Shown in pieces: positions 52,309 to 62,164 of a DNA stretch of 64,000 bases. This stretch comes from Coprousia sp963931435 (GTDB lineage Bacteria; Actinomycetota; Coriobacteriia; Coriobacteriales; Coriobacteriaceae): NCBI GenBank assembly GCA_963931435.1, contig OZ007012.1, positions 2,331,636 to 2,395,635 of the forward strand. The letters are read 5' to 3'. The position numbers and the translations under genes were made by a program. Every line of letters begins with the position of its first letter. Within the stretch, counting starts at the first letter, position 1. The notes below the pieces were generated by a model. That model saw only the letters and a list, made by a program, of their open reading frames with translations, was not told the origin of the DNA and made no database searches.

Positions 52309-55300
52309 ATGGCTACTACCCGTCGATATATCAACCACCTCCTTCAGAACACGGGCATAACGCCCGCATGCAGCGAGGAGGAGCGCGCCGCCGCCGAGGA
52401 CATCGCTCATATCTTCGCGCGCCACGGGTTTGAACCTGAGGTTCAGGAGTTCAGCGCGTCGGGTTCGAAGAAGATCGTCACCGCCGTCCTGGGCATCGCG
52501 GCTTTCCTGGGCGCGATCTTCATAGGCATCGGCGGGGTGCTGGGCATCGTCGGCCTCATCCTCGCCGTCGTCGCGGCGGTGCTCTACACCATGGAACGCA
52601 TGGGGCGCCCCCTGCTCTCCAGTCTGGGTTCCGGCGGCCTCTCGCAGAACGTCATCGCGTACCACAAGGCGACCGGCCCCTTGGCCTCCCCGCGCAACCG
52701 CCCCGTGGTGGTGGTCGCCCATTATGATTCGCCGCGCGCCGACATCCTTTCGCAGATGCCCTACGCCCTGTACCGGCCCCTTCTCGCCAAGCTGCTCCCG
52801 GCTGCTATGATCGCTCCCGCGGTCATCGCCGTCCTGCGCCTGTTCCCGTTCCCCGGCGCCGCGAAGACGGTGCTCTGGTTGCTCGCGGTGGTCGCGGCGC
52901 TGGTGCCGCTGGCCAACGCGGTCGCCATCATCATGAACCGCTTCATCCTCCCGTACACGACGGGGTCGGTGTGCAACAAGTCCTCCGTCGCCGCCATGCT
53001 GGGCGTCATGAACGCCGTCGCGCCCTTCCAGGGCGAGAACGAGTTCCCGGCGGACGTCCCCTTCGAGGAGTACTTCGCTGAGCAGCGGCGCATCGCTGAG
53101 GAGCTCGCCGCGCAGGCGGCTGCCGCGGCTGCGTCCGAGCAGGAGGCGGCGCCCGTCGATCTCGATTGGGAAGAGGGAGCGGATGAATCCGGCGAGGAAC
53201 CGGAGGCAGCGACTGAAGAGGCGGCTCTTGAGCAGGATGACGTCGCTCTCGGTCAGGATGGGGCCGACGCGGCGGATGTCGAGCCGGACGAGACCGTTTC
53301 CGCTCCCGTCGCCGATCCGGGTGCGACGCAGGCGATGGACATGGCTGCCATCATGGGGGACACGGCTGTCGTCGGCGCCGCTGCCGGCGCTGCGGAGAGC
53401 GTGGCAGATGCCGTTGCCGCGTCTGTTGATGAGGCCGAGCAAGACGAGGCTCTCGACGTGCGGGACATCGCGTCCGGCGCCCCTGACGGCGAGGAAGCCC
53501 CCGAGTCCGACTCCGCGCCCGTCGAGGAGGACGCGGCGCCGAGCATCGTAAACGCCGCCGGCAACTACCGCTATGGTGTCGAGACCCTGCGCTCCCTCGG
53601 CATGGTTTCGGATGCCTGCGTCATCGAGTACGACATGTCCGAGCCGGAGCCCGCACCTGCCGCGCCGGCCCCGATGGGCGCCGCCGCGACGTCGGCCGAC
53701 CCGCTTGACGACGAGTGGGTGGCTTCGATGGACGAGGATGCCTCCGCCCTTGAGTATGAGGAGGAGCCCACCGCCGAGGAGTTCGCGGATGAAGGGGGCT
53801 TCGAAGAGGATTACGAGGAGCCCTACGGCGAGGCGTATGAGGACGAGGGGCTCGAGTTCAGCCGTCGAGGGATGCCCCTTCCGCAGGTGAGCATGGCGAC
53901 GCAGAACACCCTCGCCTCCACTCTTTCGGCGGTGGGCGAGGGCGCCGCGCGCTTCTTCGGCAACGCGTTCAAGCGCGGCAAGAGCGCTCTGAGCGAGATC
54001 GAACATGCCGCCCGCGACGCGGCCGCGAAGCGCGCATCCGCGCGTGAAGAGGCGCGCGATGCGGAGAAGAGCGCCGTCGAGGAGTCCGAACCCCTGACCG
54101 TCGATGCCGCCCTGCTCGACCAGACCCAGGTTGCCGCACCGGTGGATGAGACCGAGATCGCCGACGAGAAAGAGACCGCGTCCGAGGATGTTGAGCTCTC
54201 CGCGGAGAGCGCTGCGGGCGCCGTCGCGGACAAGGATGCTGCAGAGGACGGCGCCACCGCCTCCGAGGAGGATGTCGAGATCGACGCAGGCTCCACGCAG
54301 GTGTTCACCGCTTCCGAGGATGTCGAGGACCTCGGCGCGACGGTCGCCTCCCAGGCGCCGTCTGCGCCCCTCCCGGGTGAGACGGTCGCGGTTCCCGCGC
54401 TGTCCTCCCAGCAGGCCGCGCTCAACGAGCGTGCCTCGGCGTCCCGCCCCATCGAGACGGTCGATTCCCTCATGGCGCAGATCACGGCATCGCGTCCGGC
54501 GTCGAGCACTCCGGTAGCATCCGCTCCCGCGGCCCAGGCGCCCGCCGCGCCCGCGCGTCGCGCGCCTGTTGTGGTGCCCGATCCCGCCCAGCCCTCTCTG
54601 TACCAGCCCGCGGTCTCCAACCGCGCATCGCTGTTCGACCTGCCCGATCCATCCGGTCCGGGTGACCCCCTTGCACCCGCCCCGACACCGGCTCCTGCTC
54701 CCTCGTCGTTCGAGGGCCGCTCGGCGGCTACTGCGGGCTTCTCGGTCATCAGCTCCCCGGAGCCGGCGCCCCCGGCCTCCTCTGTCGAGGCCTTCGGCAC
54801 CATCTCGGCGAACGCACCGGTCGCTTCCAGTTACCATGCGGAATCCAAGCGCCGCGGCGGTCTCTTCCATCGCAAGAAGAAGAGCGAGCCCTCGATGAGC
54901 GAGTACCTGGGTGTCGAGGACGACTTCGATGCCAAGAACTCCGGTCGCTCCATCGGTTCGTGGGACAACTTCGATGACTACGATGACGATTGGAAGGGCG
55001 GCGCCACCGGCGCCCCGGGCATCGATGACGAGCAGCTGCGCGATGCCATCACCTCGATGGACGATGACGAGCTGCTGGGTCACGACATCTGGTTCGTAGC
55101 GACGGGCGCTTCGGAGTACGAGCATGCGGGCATGCAAGCGTTTCTCAACACCCATCGCGACAAGCTGCGCGGCGTCTTCCTCATCAACCTCGAGTGCGTG
55201 GGCGCGGGCCAGATCGCCATGCTCGCTACCGAGGGCGAGCGCCGGGTGCTCAAGGGCGACAAGCGCATCATGAACCTGGCGCGCCGCGTCTCCGCCGCGT

Positions 55301-55512
55301 TCCACAACGAGTTCGGTGCCGTGGAGATGCCCTATCTCTCGACCGATTCCTATGCCGCGATGTCCATGAGCCTGCGCTCCCTCACCATCGCCGGCGTCGA
55401 TGGCCCCCGCCTTGCCTGCGCGCGCACCGACGAGGATCAGGCGTTCAACGTCCACGTGGACAACATCGGCCGGGTCGCTGACGTGGTGACCGAGGTTATC
55501 CGTCGGTCGTAG
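52309..55512 (+). CDS. M28-peptidase-like membrane protein with a very long acidic insert
   Basis: The 1067-residue product begins and ends like an M28 aminopeptidase (AEDIAHIFARHGFEPEVQEF; VVVAHYDSPRADI with the metal-ligand His-Asp pair; ATGASEYEHAGMQAFL; INLECVGAGQ). It has two hydrophobic helices near 55-90 and two near 160-215. Between about residues 270 and 910 lies a Glu/Ala/Pro/Ser-rich insert with dozens of acidic runs. Several catalytic positions look changed: NKSS in place of the usual Asp-Asn, Glu for Asp in NLECVG, and STDSYAAM without the expected His. It may be a pseudo-peptidase scaffold. The ATG follows GGATACGGAG; an adjacent small membrane gene follows. Confidence 0.8.
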   Translation: MATTRRYINHLLQNTGITPACSEEERAAAEDIAHIFARHGFEPEVQEFSASGSKKIVTAVLGIAAFLGAIFIGIGGVLGIVGLILAVVAAVLYTMERMGRPLLSSLGSGGLSQNVIAYHKATGPLASPRNRPVVVVAHYDSPRADILSQMPYALYRPLLAKLLPAAMIAPAVIAVLRLFPFPGAAKTVLWLLAVVAALVPLANAVAIIMNRFILPYTTGSVCNKSSVAAMLGVMNAVAPFQGENEFPADVPFEEYFAEQRRIAEELAAQAAAAAASEQEAAPVDLDWEEGADESGEEPEAATEEAALEQDDVALGQDGADAADVEPDETVSAPVADPGATQAMDMAAIMGDTAVVGAAAGAAESVADAVAASVDEAEQDEALDVRDIASGAPDGEEAPESDSAPVEEDAAPSIVNAAGNYRYGVETLRSLGMVSDACVIEYDMSEPEPAPAAPAPMGAAATSADPLDDEWVASMDEDASALEYEEEPTAEEFADEGGFEEDYEEPYGEAYEDEGLEFSRRGMPLPQVSMATQNTLASTLSAVGEGAARFFGNAFKRGKSALSEIEHAARDAAAKRASAREEARDAEKSAVEESEPLTVDAALLDQTQVAAPVDETEIADEKETASEDVELSAESAAGAVADKDAAEDGATASEEDVEIDAGSTQVFTASEDVEDLGATVASQAPSAPLPGETVAVPALSSQQAALNERASASRPIETVDSLMAQITASRPASSTPVASAPAAQAPAAPARRAPVVVPDPAQPSLYQPAVSNRASLFDLPDPSGPGDPLAPAPTPAPAPSSFEGRSAATAGFSVISSPEPAPPASSVEAFGTISANAPVASSYHAESKRRGGLFHRKKKSEPSMSEYLGVEDDFDAKNSGRSIGSWDNFDDYDDDWKGGATGAPGIDDEQLRDAITSMDDDELLGHDIWFVATGASEYEHAGMQAFLNTHRDKLRGVFLINLECVGAGQIAMLATEGERRVLKGDKRIMNLARRVSAAFHNEFGAVEMPYLSTDSYAAMSMSLRSLTIAGVDGPRLACARTDEDQAFNVHVDNIGRVADVVTEVIRRS

Positions 55513-55560
55513 CGCCACATTGGGGAAGATGCGAGCAAGCGAAGGGAGGTGACGGCGTCG

Positions 55561-55821
55561 ATGTTCAAGTTCATCAGGCAGCACTGGATCGCCTACCTCA
55601 TCGGCGCCGTCGTGGCCATCGCACTCGGTCTCGGCGCGTCGTATCTCGTATATATAAAGGGGTCCACGCCTGCGAGCATCCGCGAGGAGCAGGTGGCCGA
55701 TGAGGCCTCTCGAGAGAACACCGCAACCGATGCGGACGGCATGAACGTGCTCGAAGGGGATGCTCCCGAAGGCACCGCAGCCGCAGACGGGACCCTTTCG
55801 GGGGATGCCGTCACCGAGTAG
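55561..55821 (+). CDS. Small single-pass membrane protein
   Basis: The 86-residue product has one N-terminal transmembrane helix (WIAYLIGAVVAIALGLGASYLV) and an acidic, Ala/Glu/Thr-rich tail that probably lies outside. The ATG at 55561 is 11 bases after GGGAGG; a GTG at 55549 is an alternative but too close to the ribosome-binding site. It follows the M28-like gene after 48 bases and is likely in its operon. No family recognised. Confidence 0.65.
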   Translation: MFKFIRQHWIAYLIGAVVAIALGLGASYLVYIKGSTPASIREEQVADEASRENTATDADGMNVLEGDAPEGTAAADGTLSGDAVTE

Positions 55822-55854
55822 GAACTTCATATCCGGCTTCTTCCCTCTCGACCA

Positions 55855-56622
55855 TCAAGAGCAAAAAACCACCAGGGTGCGCTCCAGCGTGCCCTCCCAC
55901 GGCTGCGTGCAGGTCACGAGCGTGAGCACGCGTCGTGCCCGGGCTGCCGCGACGCGCCAGTCGCTCCTTCGCGCTTCCGCGCGCTCCGCGAGCTGCAGTG
56001 CGAAGGAGCCCACGTCATCGGAGTCGGGAAAGGAGAAGCGCTGCACCCCCTCATCGTCGGCGGAGATGACGAGTGCGCAAAGTGGCGAGAACGTCGCCAC
56101 GCCCCCTGGGGTGTGCCAGCGCGCACATCCGAGTTCCGCGAAGAGGCGGGGTTCGTATCTCTGCCACAGGCTCCCGAACATGGAGCCCGTCCAACCCATG
56201 CGGTGCCCATAGACCATCACGTGCTCCCCCTCTGCGTTCGAACGCTCGTCCATGACGAGCGAGCCCGCCGAGGATGGCGTGCCATCGATGCGATGCCCGA
56301 GGTAGTAGCTCACCTCTTGGGCGGTTTCCGCAGCTGCCACGGGATACGAGATCGGCGTCCCCTCGACTTCGAGCCATGCTGCAGCACTTGGGGTGTCTCC
56401 CAGCCATCCCACGTCCGGCTCGCCATCCCCATCGCCCGCGGGGGCAGGTTGGGCAAGGGATCGATAGAACTGCTCGTCATCATCCGCTCGCAAGCGGCCG
56501 ACGAGACCGAGCATGAGCGCGAACACCGCCCCCATCAGCACGATCATGCTGAAGGCCCCCGCCGCCCGCCAGAAGCGGGAGCTCTGGCGGGCGGCGCGGC
56601 GGGCAGGGTTACCGCGAGGCAC
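55855..56622 (-). CDS. Class B sortase
   Basis: The 255-residue membrane-anchored transpeptidase has an N-terminal helix (AAGAFSMIVLMGAVFALMLG) and the catalytic His in VMVYGHRMGWTGSMFGSL, Cys in LTLVTCTQPWEG and Arg in LERTLVVF. The HR-MGWTGSMFGS surroundings are class B-like. GTG at 56622 was chosen because AGAAGGG precedes it and it overlaps the adhesin stop by 14 bases; the upstream reading is antisense shadow of the adhesin. It presumably anchors or polymerises the adjacent adhesin, whose signal is an unusual LAQTG. Confidence 0.92.
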   Translation of the reverse strand: MPRGNPARRAARQSSRFWRAAGAFSMIVLMGAVFALMLGLVGRLRADDDEQFYRSLAQPAPAGDGDGEPDVGWLGDTPSAAAWLEVEGTPISYPVAAAETAQEVSYYLGHRIDGTPSSAGSLVMDERSNAEGEHVMVYGHRMGWTGSMFGSLWQRYEPRLFAELGCARWHTPGGVATFSPLCALVISADDEGVQRFSFPDSDDVGSFALQLAERAEARRSDWRVAAARARRVLTLVTCTQPWEGTLERTLVVFCS

Positions 56623-59600
56623 GGCGGACCCTTCTGCGCAGGGCGATTCCAGCGCCTGCGGCGACGGCGGCGAGGCCGGTGAAGGCCACCGCCGTGGGCA
56701 GGGAGCCTGTTTGCGCAAGCCGGTGCGCGGCGTCCTGGACGGTGACGGTCTGGTCGGTATCGTCCAGATCTTCGTGTACGGCAACGATCTGCTCCATCTG
56801 CTCGGCGTCCTCCTCTGAGGCCAGAGCGATCTGGACGCAGGCGACGATGCTCGTGTTCGTGAAGGATGAGGCGTCCATGGCGTAGTGCAGATCGACGACC
56901 TCCTGCTCGGCAGAGGGGGAGATGGTCGTCGAGGTGGTCACGACCTTACCTTCTTCATCCGTGAGGGGCGCACCCGTCTCGGCATCGCGAAGCAGCCCGA
57001 TGACGGTGAGCTCCACGCCGGGCTCCAACCCATCAAGCTCGACATGGTCGATAAGATCCAGCTCGCCTGGCAGCGCGGTGTGCATGCCGTCCGCTTGGTT
57101 GGTGAGCACGGTGTCGATGGTGGGAGATGCCGCCACGGGCCTCTGGAGCACGCGGTCCCGATCATGGTCTTCAAGCTTCTCGGTCTCGACCAGGGAGCCG
57201 CCGTTGCGGTATAGGTCGAGCTGGGCCTCGTTTACCAGCGTGATCGAAGGAGCGTACGCCTCCGTGGCCCGCATGTGCACCACGAGCGGGCTTCCCGACG
57301 CATCTTCCTGCGTCTGGCCTGCTTGCATCTGAGCGGGCTCGACGTCGTCATGCTCCGCCTTCAGATCATCTCGGTCCCAACCGTCTGACCGCGTGGTGAA
57401 CGCGTCATCGACGCGGCCGAACTCCAACCGTATGCCCGCGATGCGCTCACCCTCGGCGAGGGTGAGCTCGGAGACGCTGAGCTCAGTCGCCTTTGAGAGA
57501 TCGACGTCGCGCTGCCACAGCCTCCAGCCGTCATAGGAGAGAACGCGTCCATCGTCCCCAAGGCGCTCCTGCGTGTCGGGGTGGGTCAACCAGGGGTTCT
57601 CATGCCCGTCCTGGAGAGTCGCGTTCGCTGCGGGCTCATCCGCTTGGGATCCTTCTTCCTCTGCAGAATCTTGTCCGGCGGTCGTCGCATACCAGACGTT
57701 GACCTTTCCATCGAAGTCGCCCGTCGCTACGGGTGTGGTGATGCCCGTGCAGATGGTCGAGGCGAGAGCGCTCTCATCAAACATGTCGGTCAGCGTGAAC
57801 TCGTCGACCCAGATACGGGAAGTCGAGCGCATATCGATGAAGTAGTCGAAGGACCCATCGTCGCCCATGCGCGCCGCGGCGCGGTTCGAGCCGCCATCCG
57901 CCTCGAGGGCATCGGGCTGCGCGTAGGGGCGGGTGGGCTCGGCGATCTCTTGGCGCTTATCGACCTCACCGGAGACCTCTATGGGCTCATCGTAGAGGAC
58001 GAAGCGCTGGGGTTCAGCGGTCTCCTCAACGGTGATGGACAGGGTGTTGGCAAGATCGTAGGTCCGCGGCGCGAGAACCTCGACAAGGCGATATGATCCC
58101 GCAGCAAGTCTCTCGATCCGATGGTCGCCCTCGTCGGTGGTCCAAGAGGCGATCTCGTTGACCTGGTCATCGAGAAGCGCGAGCTCTGCACCGACGACCG
58201 CCTGCTCGCTCGCGGCGTCCCGTTTCGACAGATCCACCTTGGTGAAGTCGTTGGAGAGGGGGACGACGTGCAGGGACGCACCCTCGATTAGGCCCTGATC
58301 GTCCACGGTGAAGGTCTGGACGGAGTCATCGACGATGTATCCCTCGGGAGCATCCGTCTCGCGGATGCGGTAGGTTCCCGGTGCGAGATGGTCGACGCGC
58401 GCATGCCCCTCGGCATCCGTTGCCAGATTCTCGACATGCGCGTCCGGTTTCAAAACCGTCTGTTCGCAGAAGGTTCCATCTTGGATGGCGCCCGCGACCG
58501 AGGTGTTTGCACCCAGATCGAGCGGTCCCAGGTCCTCGCCGTCAACGACGAGGGTCCAAGATCCGGCATCGATGTCGAGGGCCTGGAAGACATCCTCGTC
58601 CTCGGAATGGGGAAGCGAGATCTTCCGGGCGTCCAAGGGCTCGGTGGTGACGGTGATCGTATCCGCTGTGCCCAAAAGGCCTGCTTGGTGGGATAGATGG
58701 TGCGCGCATCCCGCTTCGAACGCGATTTCATCATCTCCTAAGGGCACGGTCTTGCCAGCAGCGTCTTCGAGCAGCATCCGGTAGGTGCCGGCATCGAGCG
58801 TGGTGGCGTGGTCACCCAAGATGTAGCGCTCGCTCCCGTTTTCCACCGAGAGATGCCAGCCATCTGGAAGATTCGCTTGGATGGTGGCGTGGGTCGCGCG
58901 GTGCTCAAGCGAGACCTCGGCAGCCTCGGATGCCCGTACGGTGAGCGCGGCCTTGCCAGGCTGCGGCTCGGCGGAGATCTCATCGTCAGCGCGCCAGAGA
59001 GCGAAGCGGGCTTCGCCCAAGGGCTCACCTGTCTGGGCGTCGGTCTTCTCGGTCAGGATGGTCGTTGGCTCGTTTGAGGCGGATACCTCGGCGGTCACGA
59101 GGGGCGTATGCGCGTCGGCGTACGTGAGTGTGAAGGGATGCGGGGTCGTATCGAGTGCGTGGCCCGCCGGCGCCTTGGTCTCGACGAAGGCGTAGGAGGC
59201 CGCGCCGGATCCGAGATAGAGCTTGCCGGTTCGGGCGCGTCCCTCGTCATCGGTGGTGACGTGATCCACGACCTCGCCGACGCAGGCGAGCAGGCGTCCG
59301 TCGATGCCCACCACATCCTCCTGGGCCATGACATCAAACTCGGCTCCAGCGAGTTTGCCGGCGCAGGATCCGGTGCCTCCGTCGTGCTCGGAACAGGTCT
59401 TCACGATGGTCGCCATGCCCATGGCCTGGTGGTCGGGAACGTTGATGACGGTCACCGTCGGGACGCTCGCATCATCAGGCAAATTGACAAGGATGTCTTC
59501 ATCCTCAGCGAGGTAAGGGGGTACCGAGGCGACCTCACGCAGATAGTAGGTCCCCGGCACGAGCGCCTGCGCGAGCGTGACCATTCCCGAATCGTCGGTG

Positions 59601-61477
59601 GTGAACGCGGAGAGCTCCTGATGGTTCGGGTACCAGACCTCTTGGGTTACGGGCCGCTTGTCTTTATCGAGGAGCTGGAAAGTGAATCCCGCAACGGGCA
59701 GAACCTCGCCGGTCTCGGCATCCGTCTTGACGATCTGGATGCGGCTGCCCACGAAGTCGTTGTCCACGATGTAGTGGAGTGTGGCGCCATCCACCATCTC
59801 CTCAGGGGTGATATGCCAATCGGGCGCGGTCTGGTAGCCGTCCGGGGTGGTTTCGGCTACCTCGCGGACGATGTAGCCCGCGCGGTCGTAGGGAAGCGCC
59901 CCGCCGATGCCTTCGGGCGCCTCGCCCGTTCCGTACCAAGCCCCCTCGGTGCTCGCACGCCCCGCGTCATCGGTGGTGAGGGTGGCGATCACCTCGTCGG
60001 TCGTCTCTGAGATGATCTGGAACTGGACGCCTGCCGTGGGATGCTGCACGCCAGACCCTTCAGCGCCCGAATCATGGTATTTCACGATGTCGAGATCGAA
60101 GGCGACGGGCATCTCTGCGTACCCATCCGATACCTCGAGCTCGAAAACGCCGCTTTCAGGCAGCTCTCCGGCCTCAACGGTGTAGGTTTGCGTGCCCTGG
60201 ATGACGCGGTATCCCTCGGGTGCCGCCTTCTCCGTCACGGTGCAGGTGCCGAGCGGCAACCCCTCGACGGAAGCCCTGCCCTGTGCGTCGGTGGTCGCCT
60301 CGTGCGAGACGCCGTTCGCATCGACCACGGTGAAGACGGCGCCTTCGAGCGAGAGCCCCGGCTGGGCTTCTCCACCCGTCGCGGCATCGGTCTTGCAAAT
60401 GGTGAGGGTCACCGTCCCCGGGGCGTCGGGCAGATTGACGTATGCTCCATCACCGGTGTTGAAGGGGATGCGGTCCGGGTTGGCCACGAAGCCCTGGGGA
60501 GCCTGCTTCTCGATGGCGTAGTATGCGGTGTCCGGCTGCAGTCGCAGCTGCGCCCGTCCCTCATCATCGGTCGTGATGGTCGCGACGAGCGCGTCATCGG
60601 CTGCGGTGCGTATCTCGTAGACGGCGCCGGTGTAGGCATAGGAGGCGTTGCCATCCGAGACGGTCGCATTGGAAGAGGTCTTGGTGAACGTGATCGTCAC
60701 CTTGGGATGGTAGACGAAGGTCACGATGGTCTGGGACCTCTCGCCGGTGCCGATGTTGGCGTTGTAGCCGGTGTCGATCATGTAGACATCGAACTCGTCC
60801 TGATCGGGAACCTCGTCCTGGCGCGCGCTCATCTTGGCGGCGACATGCCCTGCGGGGTCGCTTGGCGCAGGTCCACCGCTCCATGCGTAGCCGAGGAAGT
60901 TGGGGGCGTACCACTGCTTGAACGCTTGGCTGCAGCCGAAGAGGGCCCGTCCGCCATCGCACCACATGCGGTCGGCGACCAAGATGTGCGTGTAGGCCTG
61001 AAGCTCGGCGTCGGTGACCGTTGAGCCGTCCCAATCCGTTTGGGGCCACATGCTGCGGTCGAACCCCGGACCGCCGTAGCCGAACCACAGGATGGTGCGG
61101 ACGTCCTCAACGGTCCAATCCGCATTGGAGGAGGGAAGCTCGAGGTTGCTCTTGGTGTACCACCCCGAATACGGCGTCCAAGCCTGGGGGTTGGAGCAGT
61201 ACGCCACCTGCCCGTCGACCCAGAAGTAGTTCGTGGAACCCCCGCCTCCGTAAGGGATGGCGCTGGCGGTCTCGAGGTACACCGATGAACCCGGTGTGAT
61301 GCCGAACGCCCTGCGTGCGAACGAGATGGGCACCACGAGCACGATGGAGACAACGAGCGCAAGGAACCATGGGACCCCGCTTCGCAGGGCAAGGGCAATG
61401 TGATGGCACTTCGCCCGAGGCCGCCCTGGAGGATCGGAGGCAGCGCGGTTTCGCGTGGATGGTCTGATGATGTTCAT
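56609..61477 (-). CDS. Thioester-domain, Cna-B/SpaA and VaFE repeat surface adhesin
   Basis: The 1622-residue product has a signal-type helix near residues 35-55 (SGVPWFLALVVSIVLVVPIS), then a thioester-domain-like region with GQVAYCSNPQAW and a Gln in ELQAYTHILVADRMW (candidate Cys-Gln thioester). At least eight SpaA/Cna-B-like beta domains follow, each marked by APEGY-type ends and lysine/asparagine isopeptide patterns. A VaFE-like domain (IVAVHEDLDDTDQTVTV) precedes the sorting signal LAQTGSLPTAVAFTGLAAVA and a basic tail. Such proteins can covalently bind host surfaces. The start at 61477 follows GAGAGGAGAG; the class B sortase overlaps its end. Confidence 0.88.
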   Translation of the reverse strand: MNIIRPSTRNRAASDPPGRPRAKCHHIALALRSGVPWFLALVVSIVLVVPISFARRAFGITPGSSVYLETASAIPYGGGGSTNYFWVDGQVAYCSNPQAWTPYSGWYTKSNLELPSSNADWTVEDVRTILWFGYGGPGFDRSMWPQTDWDGSTVTDAELQAYTHILVADRMWCDGGRALFGCSQAFKQWYAPNFLGYAWSGGPAPSDPAGHVAAKMSARQDEVPDQDEFDVYMIDTGYNANIGTGERSQTIVTFVYHPKVTITFTKTSSNATVSDGNASYAYTGAVYEIRTAADDALVATITTDDEGRAQLRLQPDTAYYAIEKQAPQGFVANPDRIPFNTGDGAYVNLPDAPGTVTLTICKTDAATGGEAQPGLSLEGAVFTVVDANGVSHEATTDAQGRASVEGLPLGTCTVTEKAAPEGYRVIQGTQTYTVEAGELPESGVFELEVSDGYAEMPVAFDLDIVKYHDSGAEGSGVQHPTAGVQFQIISETTDEVIATLTTDDAGRASTEGAWYGTGEAPEGIGGALPYDRAGYIVREVAETTPDGYQTAPDWHITPEEMVDGATLHYIVDNDFVGSRIQIVKTDAETGEVLPVAGFTFQLLDKDKRPVTQEVWYPNHQELSAFTTDDSGMVTLAQALVPGTYYLREVASVPPYLAEDEDILVNLPDDASVPTVTVINVPDHQAMGMATIVKTCSEHDGGTGSCAGKLAGAEFDVMAQEDVVGIDGRLLACVGEVVDHVTTDDEGRARTGKLYLGSGAASYAFVETKAPAGHALDTTPHPFTLTYADAHTPLVTAEVSASNEPTTILTEKTDAQTGEPLGEARFALWRADDEISAEPQPGKAALTVRASEAAEVSLEHRATHATIQANLPDGWHLSVENGSERYILGDHATTLDAGTYRMLLEDAAGKTVPLGDDEIAFEAGCAHHLSHQAGLLGTADTITVTTEPLDARKISLPHSEDEDVFQALDIDAGSWTLVVDGEDLGPLDLGANTSVAGAIQDGTFCEQTVLKPDAHVENLATDAEGHARVDHLAPGTYRIRETDAPEGYIVDDSVQTFTVDDQGLIEGASLHVVPLSNDFTKVDLSKRDAASEQAVVGAELALLDDQVNEIASWTTDEGDHRIERLAAGSYRLVEVLAPRTYDLANTLSITVEETAEPQRFVLYDEPIEVSGEVDKRQEIAEPTRPYAQPDALEADGGSNRAAARMGDDGSFDYFIDMRSTSRIWVDEFTLTDMFDESALASTICTGITTPVATGDFDGKVNVWYATTAGQDSAEEEGSQADEPAANATLQDGHENPWLTHPDTQERLGDDGRVLSYDGWRLWQRDVDLSKATELSVSELTLAEGERIAGIRLEFGRVDDAFTTRSDGWDRDDLKAEHDDVEPAQMQAGQTQEDASGSPLVVHMRATEAYAPSITLVNEAQLDLYRNGGSLVETEKLEDHDRDRVLQRPVAASPTIDTVLTNQADGMHTALPGELDLIDHVELDGLEPGVELTVIGLLRDAETGAPLTDEEGKVVTTSTTISPSAEQEVVDLHYAMDASSFTNTSIVACVQIALASEEDAEQMEQIVAVHEDLDDTDQTVTVQDAAHRLAQTGSLPTAVAFTGLAAVAAGAGIALRRRVRRASR

Positions 61478-61708
61478 GATGCTCTCCTCTCTCGAACGGG
61501 AGGAAAAGCGTATCGAGCAGATCTGAACGTCGTCGGAAGGATATCGGTCGAAATCCAACACCCGTCTGAAGAGGATTGGGATAAATCCAACCGGGCTGCT
61601 CGCGCCATGTGTCGGACCTGTTCTGCGACCAGTCGGCATGGAGAGGCGGATGGAAAACTCCATCGCGAACCCACATCTTCGCCGCGTGATCTTCTTTCAA
61701 AAAAAGTC

Positions 61709-61738
61709 TTGACGCACCTATGCGGGGCAGGCTATTAT
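61709..61738 (+). promoter_or_regulatory. Promoter of the tRNA-Ile/tRNA-Ala unit
   Basis: TTGACG (61709-61714) and TATTAT (61733-61738) are 18 bases apart; the tRNA-Ile 5' end lies 14 bases downstream. Confidence 0.8.
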
Positions 61739-61751
61739 ATCCGAGTGCGAT

Positions 61752-61828
61752 GGACCTGTAGCTCAGTTGGTTAGAGCGTCCGGCTGATAACCGGGAGGTC
61801 ACAAGTTCGAATCTTGTCAGGTCCACCA
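61752..61828 (+). tRNA. tRNA-Ile (GAT)
   Basis: A full cloverleaf: acceptor GGACCTG/CAGGTCC, D-arm GCTC-AGTTGGTTA-GAGC, anticodon loop CTGATAAC with GAT, T-loop GTTCGAATC, and an encoded CCA end. Confidence 0.97.
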
Positions 61829-61838
61829 TTTCTTTCGC

Positions 61839-61883
61839 AATAAACACCCCAGCGAGAGCCGAGTCGCCGCTGGGGTGTTTATT
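61839..61883 (+). terminator. Strong hairpin between tRNA-Ile and tRNA-Ala
   Basis: A perfect 16-bp stem (AATAAACACCCCAGCG and its complement) with a 13-base loop. The T-run is part of the stem (GTTTATT), so it may work as a terminator or as a processing signal between the two tRNAs. Confidence 0.6.
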
Positions 61884-61892
61884 ACTACATCT

Positions 61893-61965
<73 letters not shown>

Positions 61966-61977
61966 CCCCGATCAGTC

Positions 61978-62002
61978 AACCTCGCTACGGCGAGGTTTCT
62001 TC
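61978..62002 (+). terminator. Terminator after tRNA-Ala
   Basis: AACCTCGC and GCGAGGTT enclose TACG and are followed by TCTTC. Confidence 0.75.
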
Positions 62003-62164
62003 ATATGCAAGGGGCGTGCGCGGGGATCGAACCCCGTTCGGGGTCGGATCCCGAGCAAACGCGTGAGCGTTTGCCGGGAGCCGCCGCAAGGCGCTGGAAG
62101 CGCCGCAGCGCCCCCCCAACCCTCTGCTACCATGGGGTGCGCAACCGGTTGGAAAGGAGCGGCC

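Noticed and set aside
62010..62110. A third tRNA on the minus strand, suggested by GGGGTTCGATCCCC
   Set aside because: The T-loop hairpin is short of pairs for a five-base T-stem with a seven-base loop, and no matching acceptor, D-arm or anticodon arm could be built. It is probably just a hairpin.
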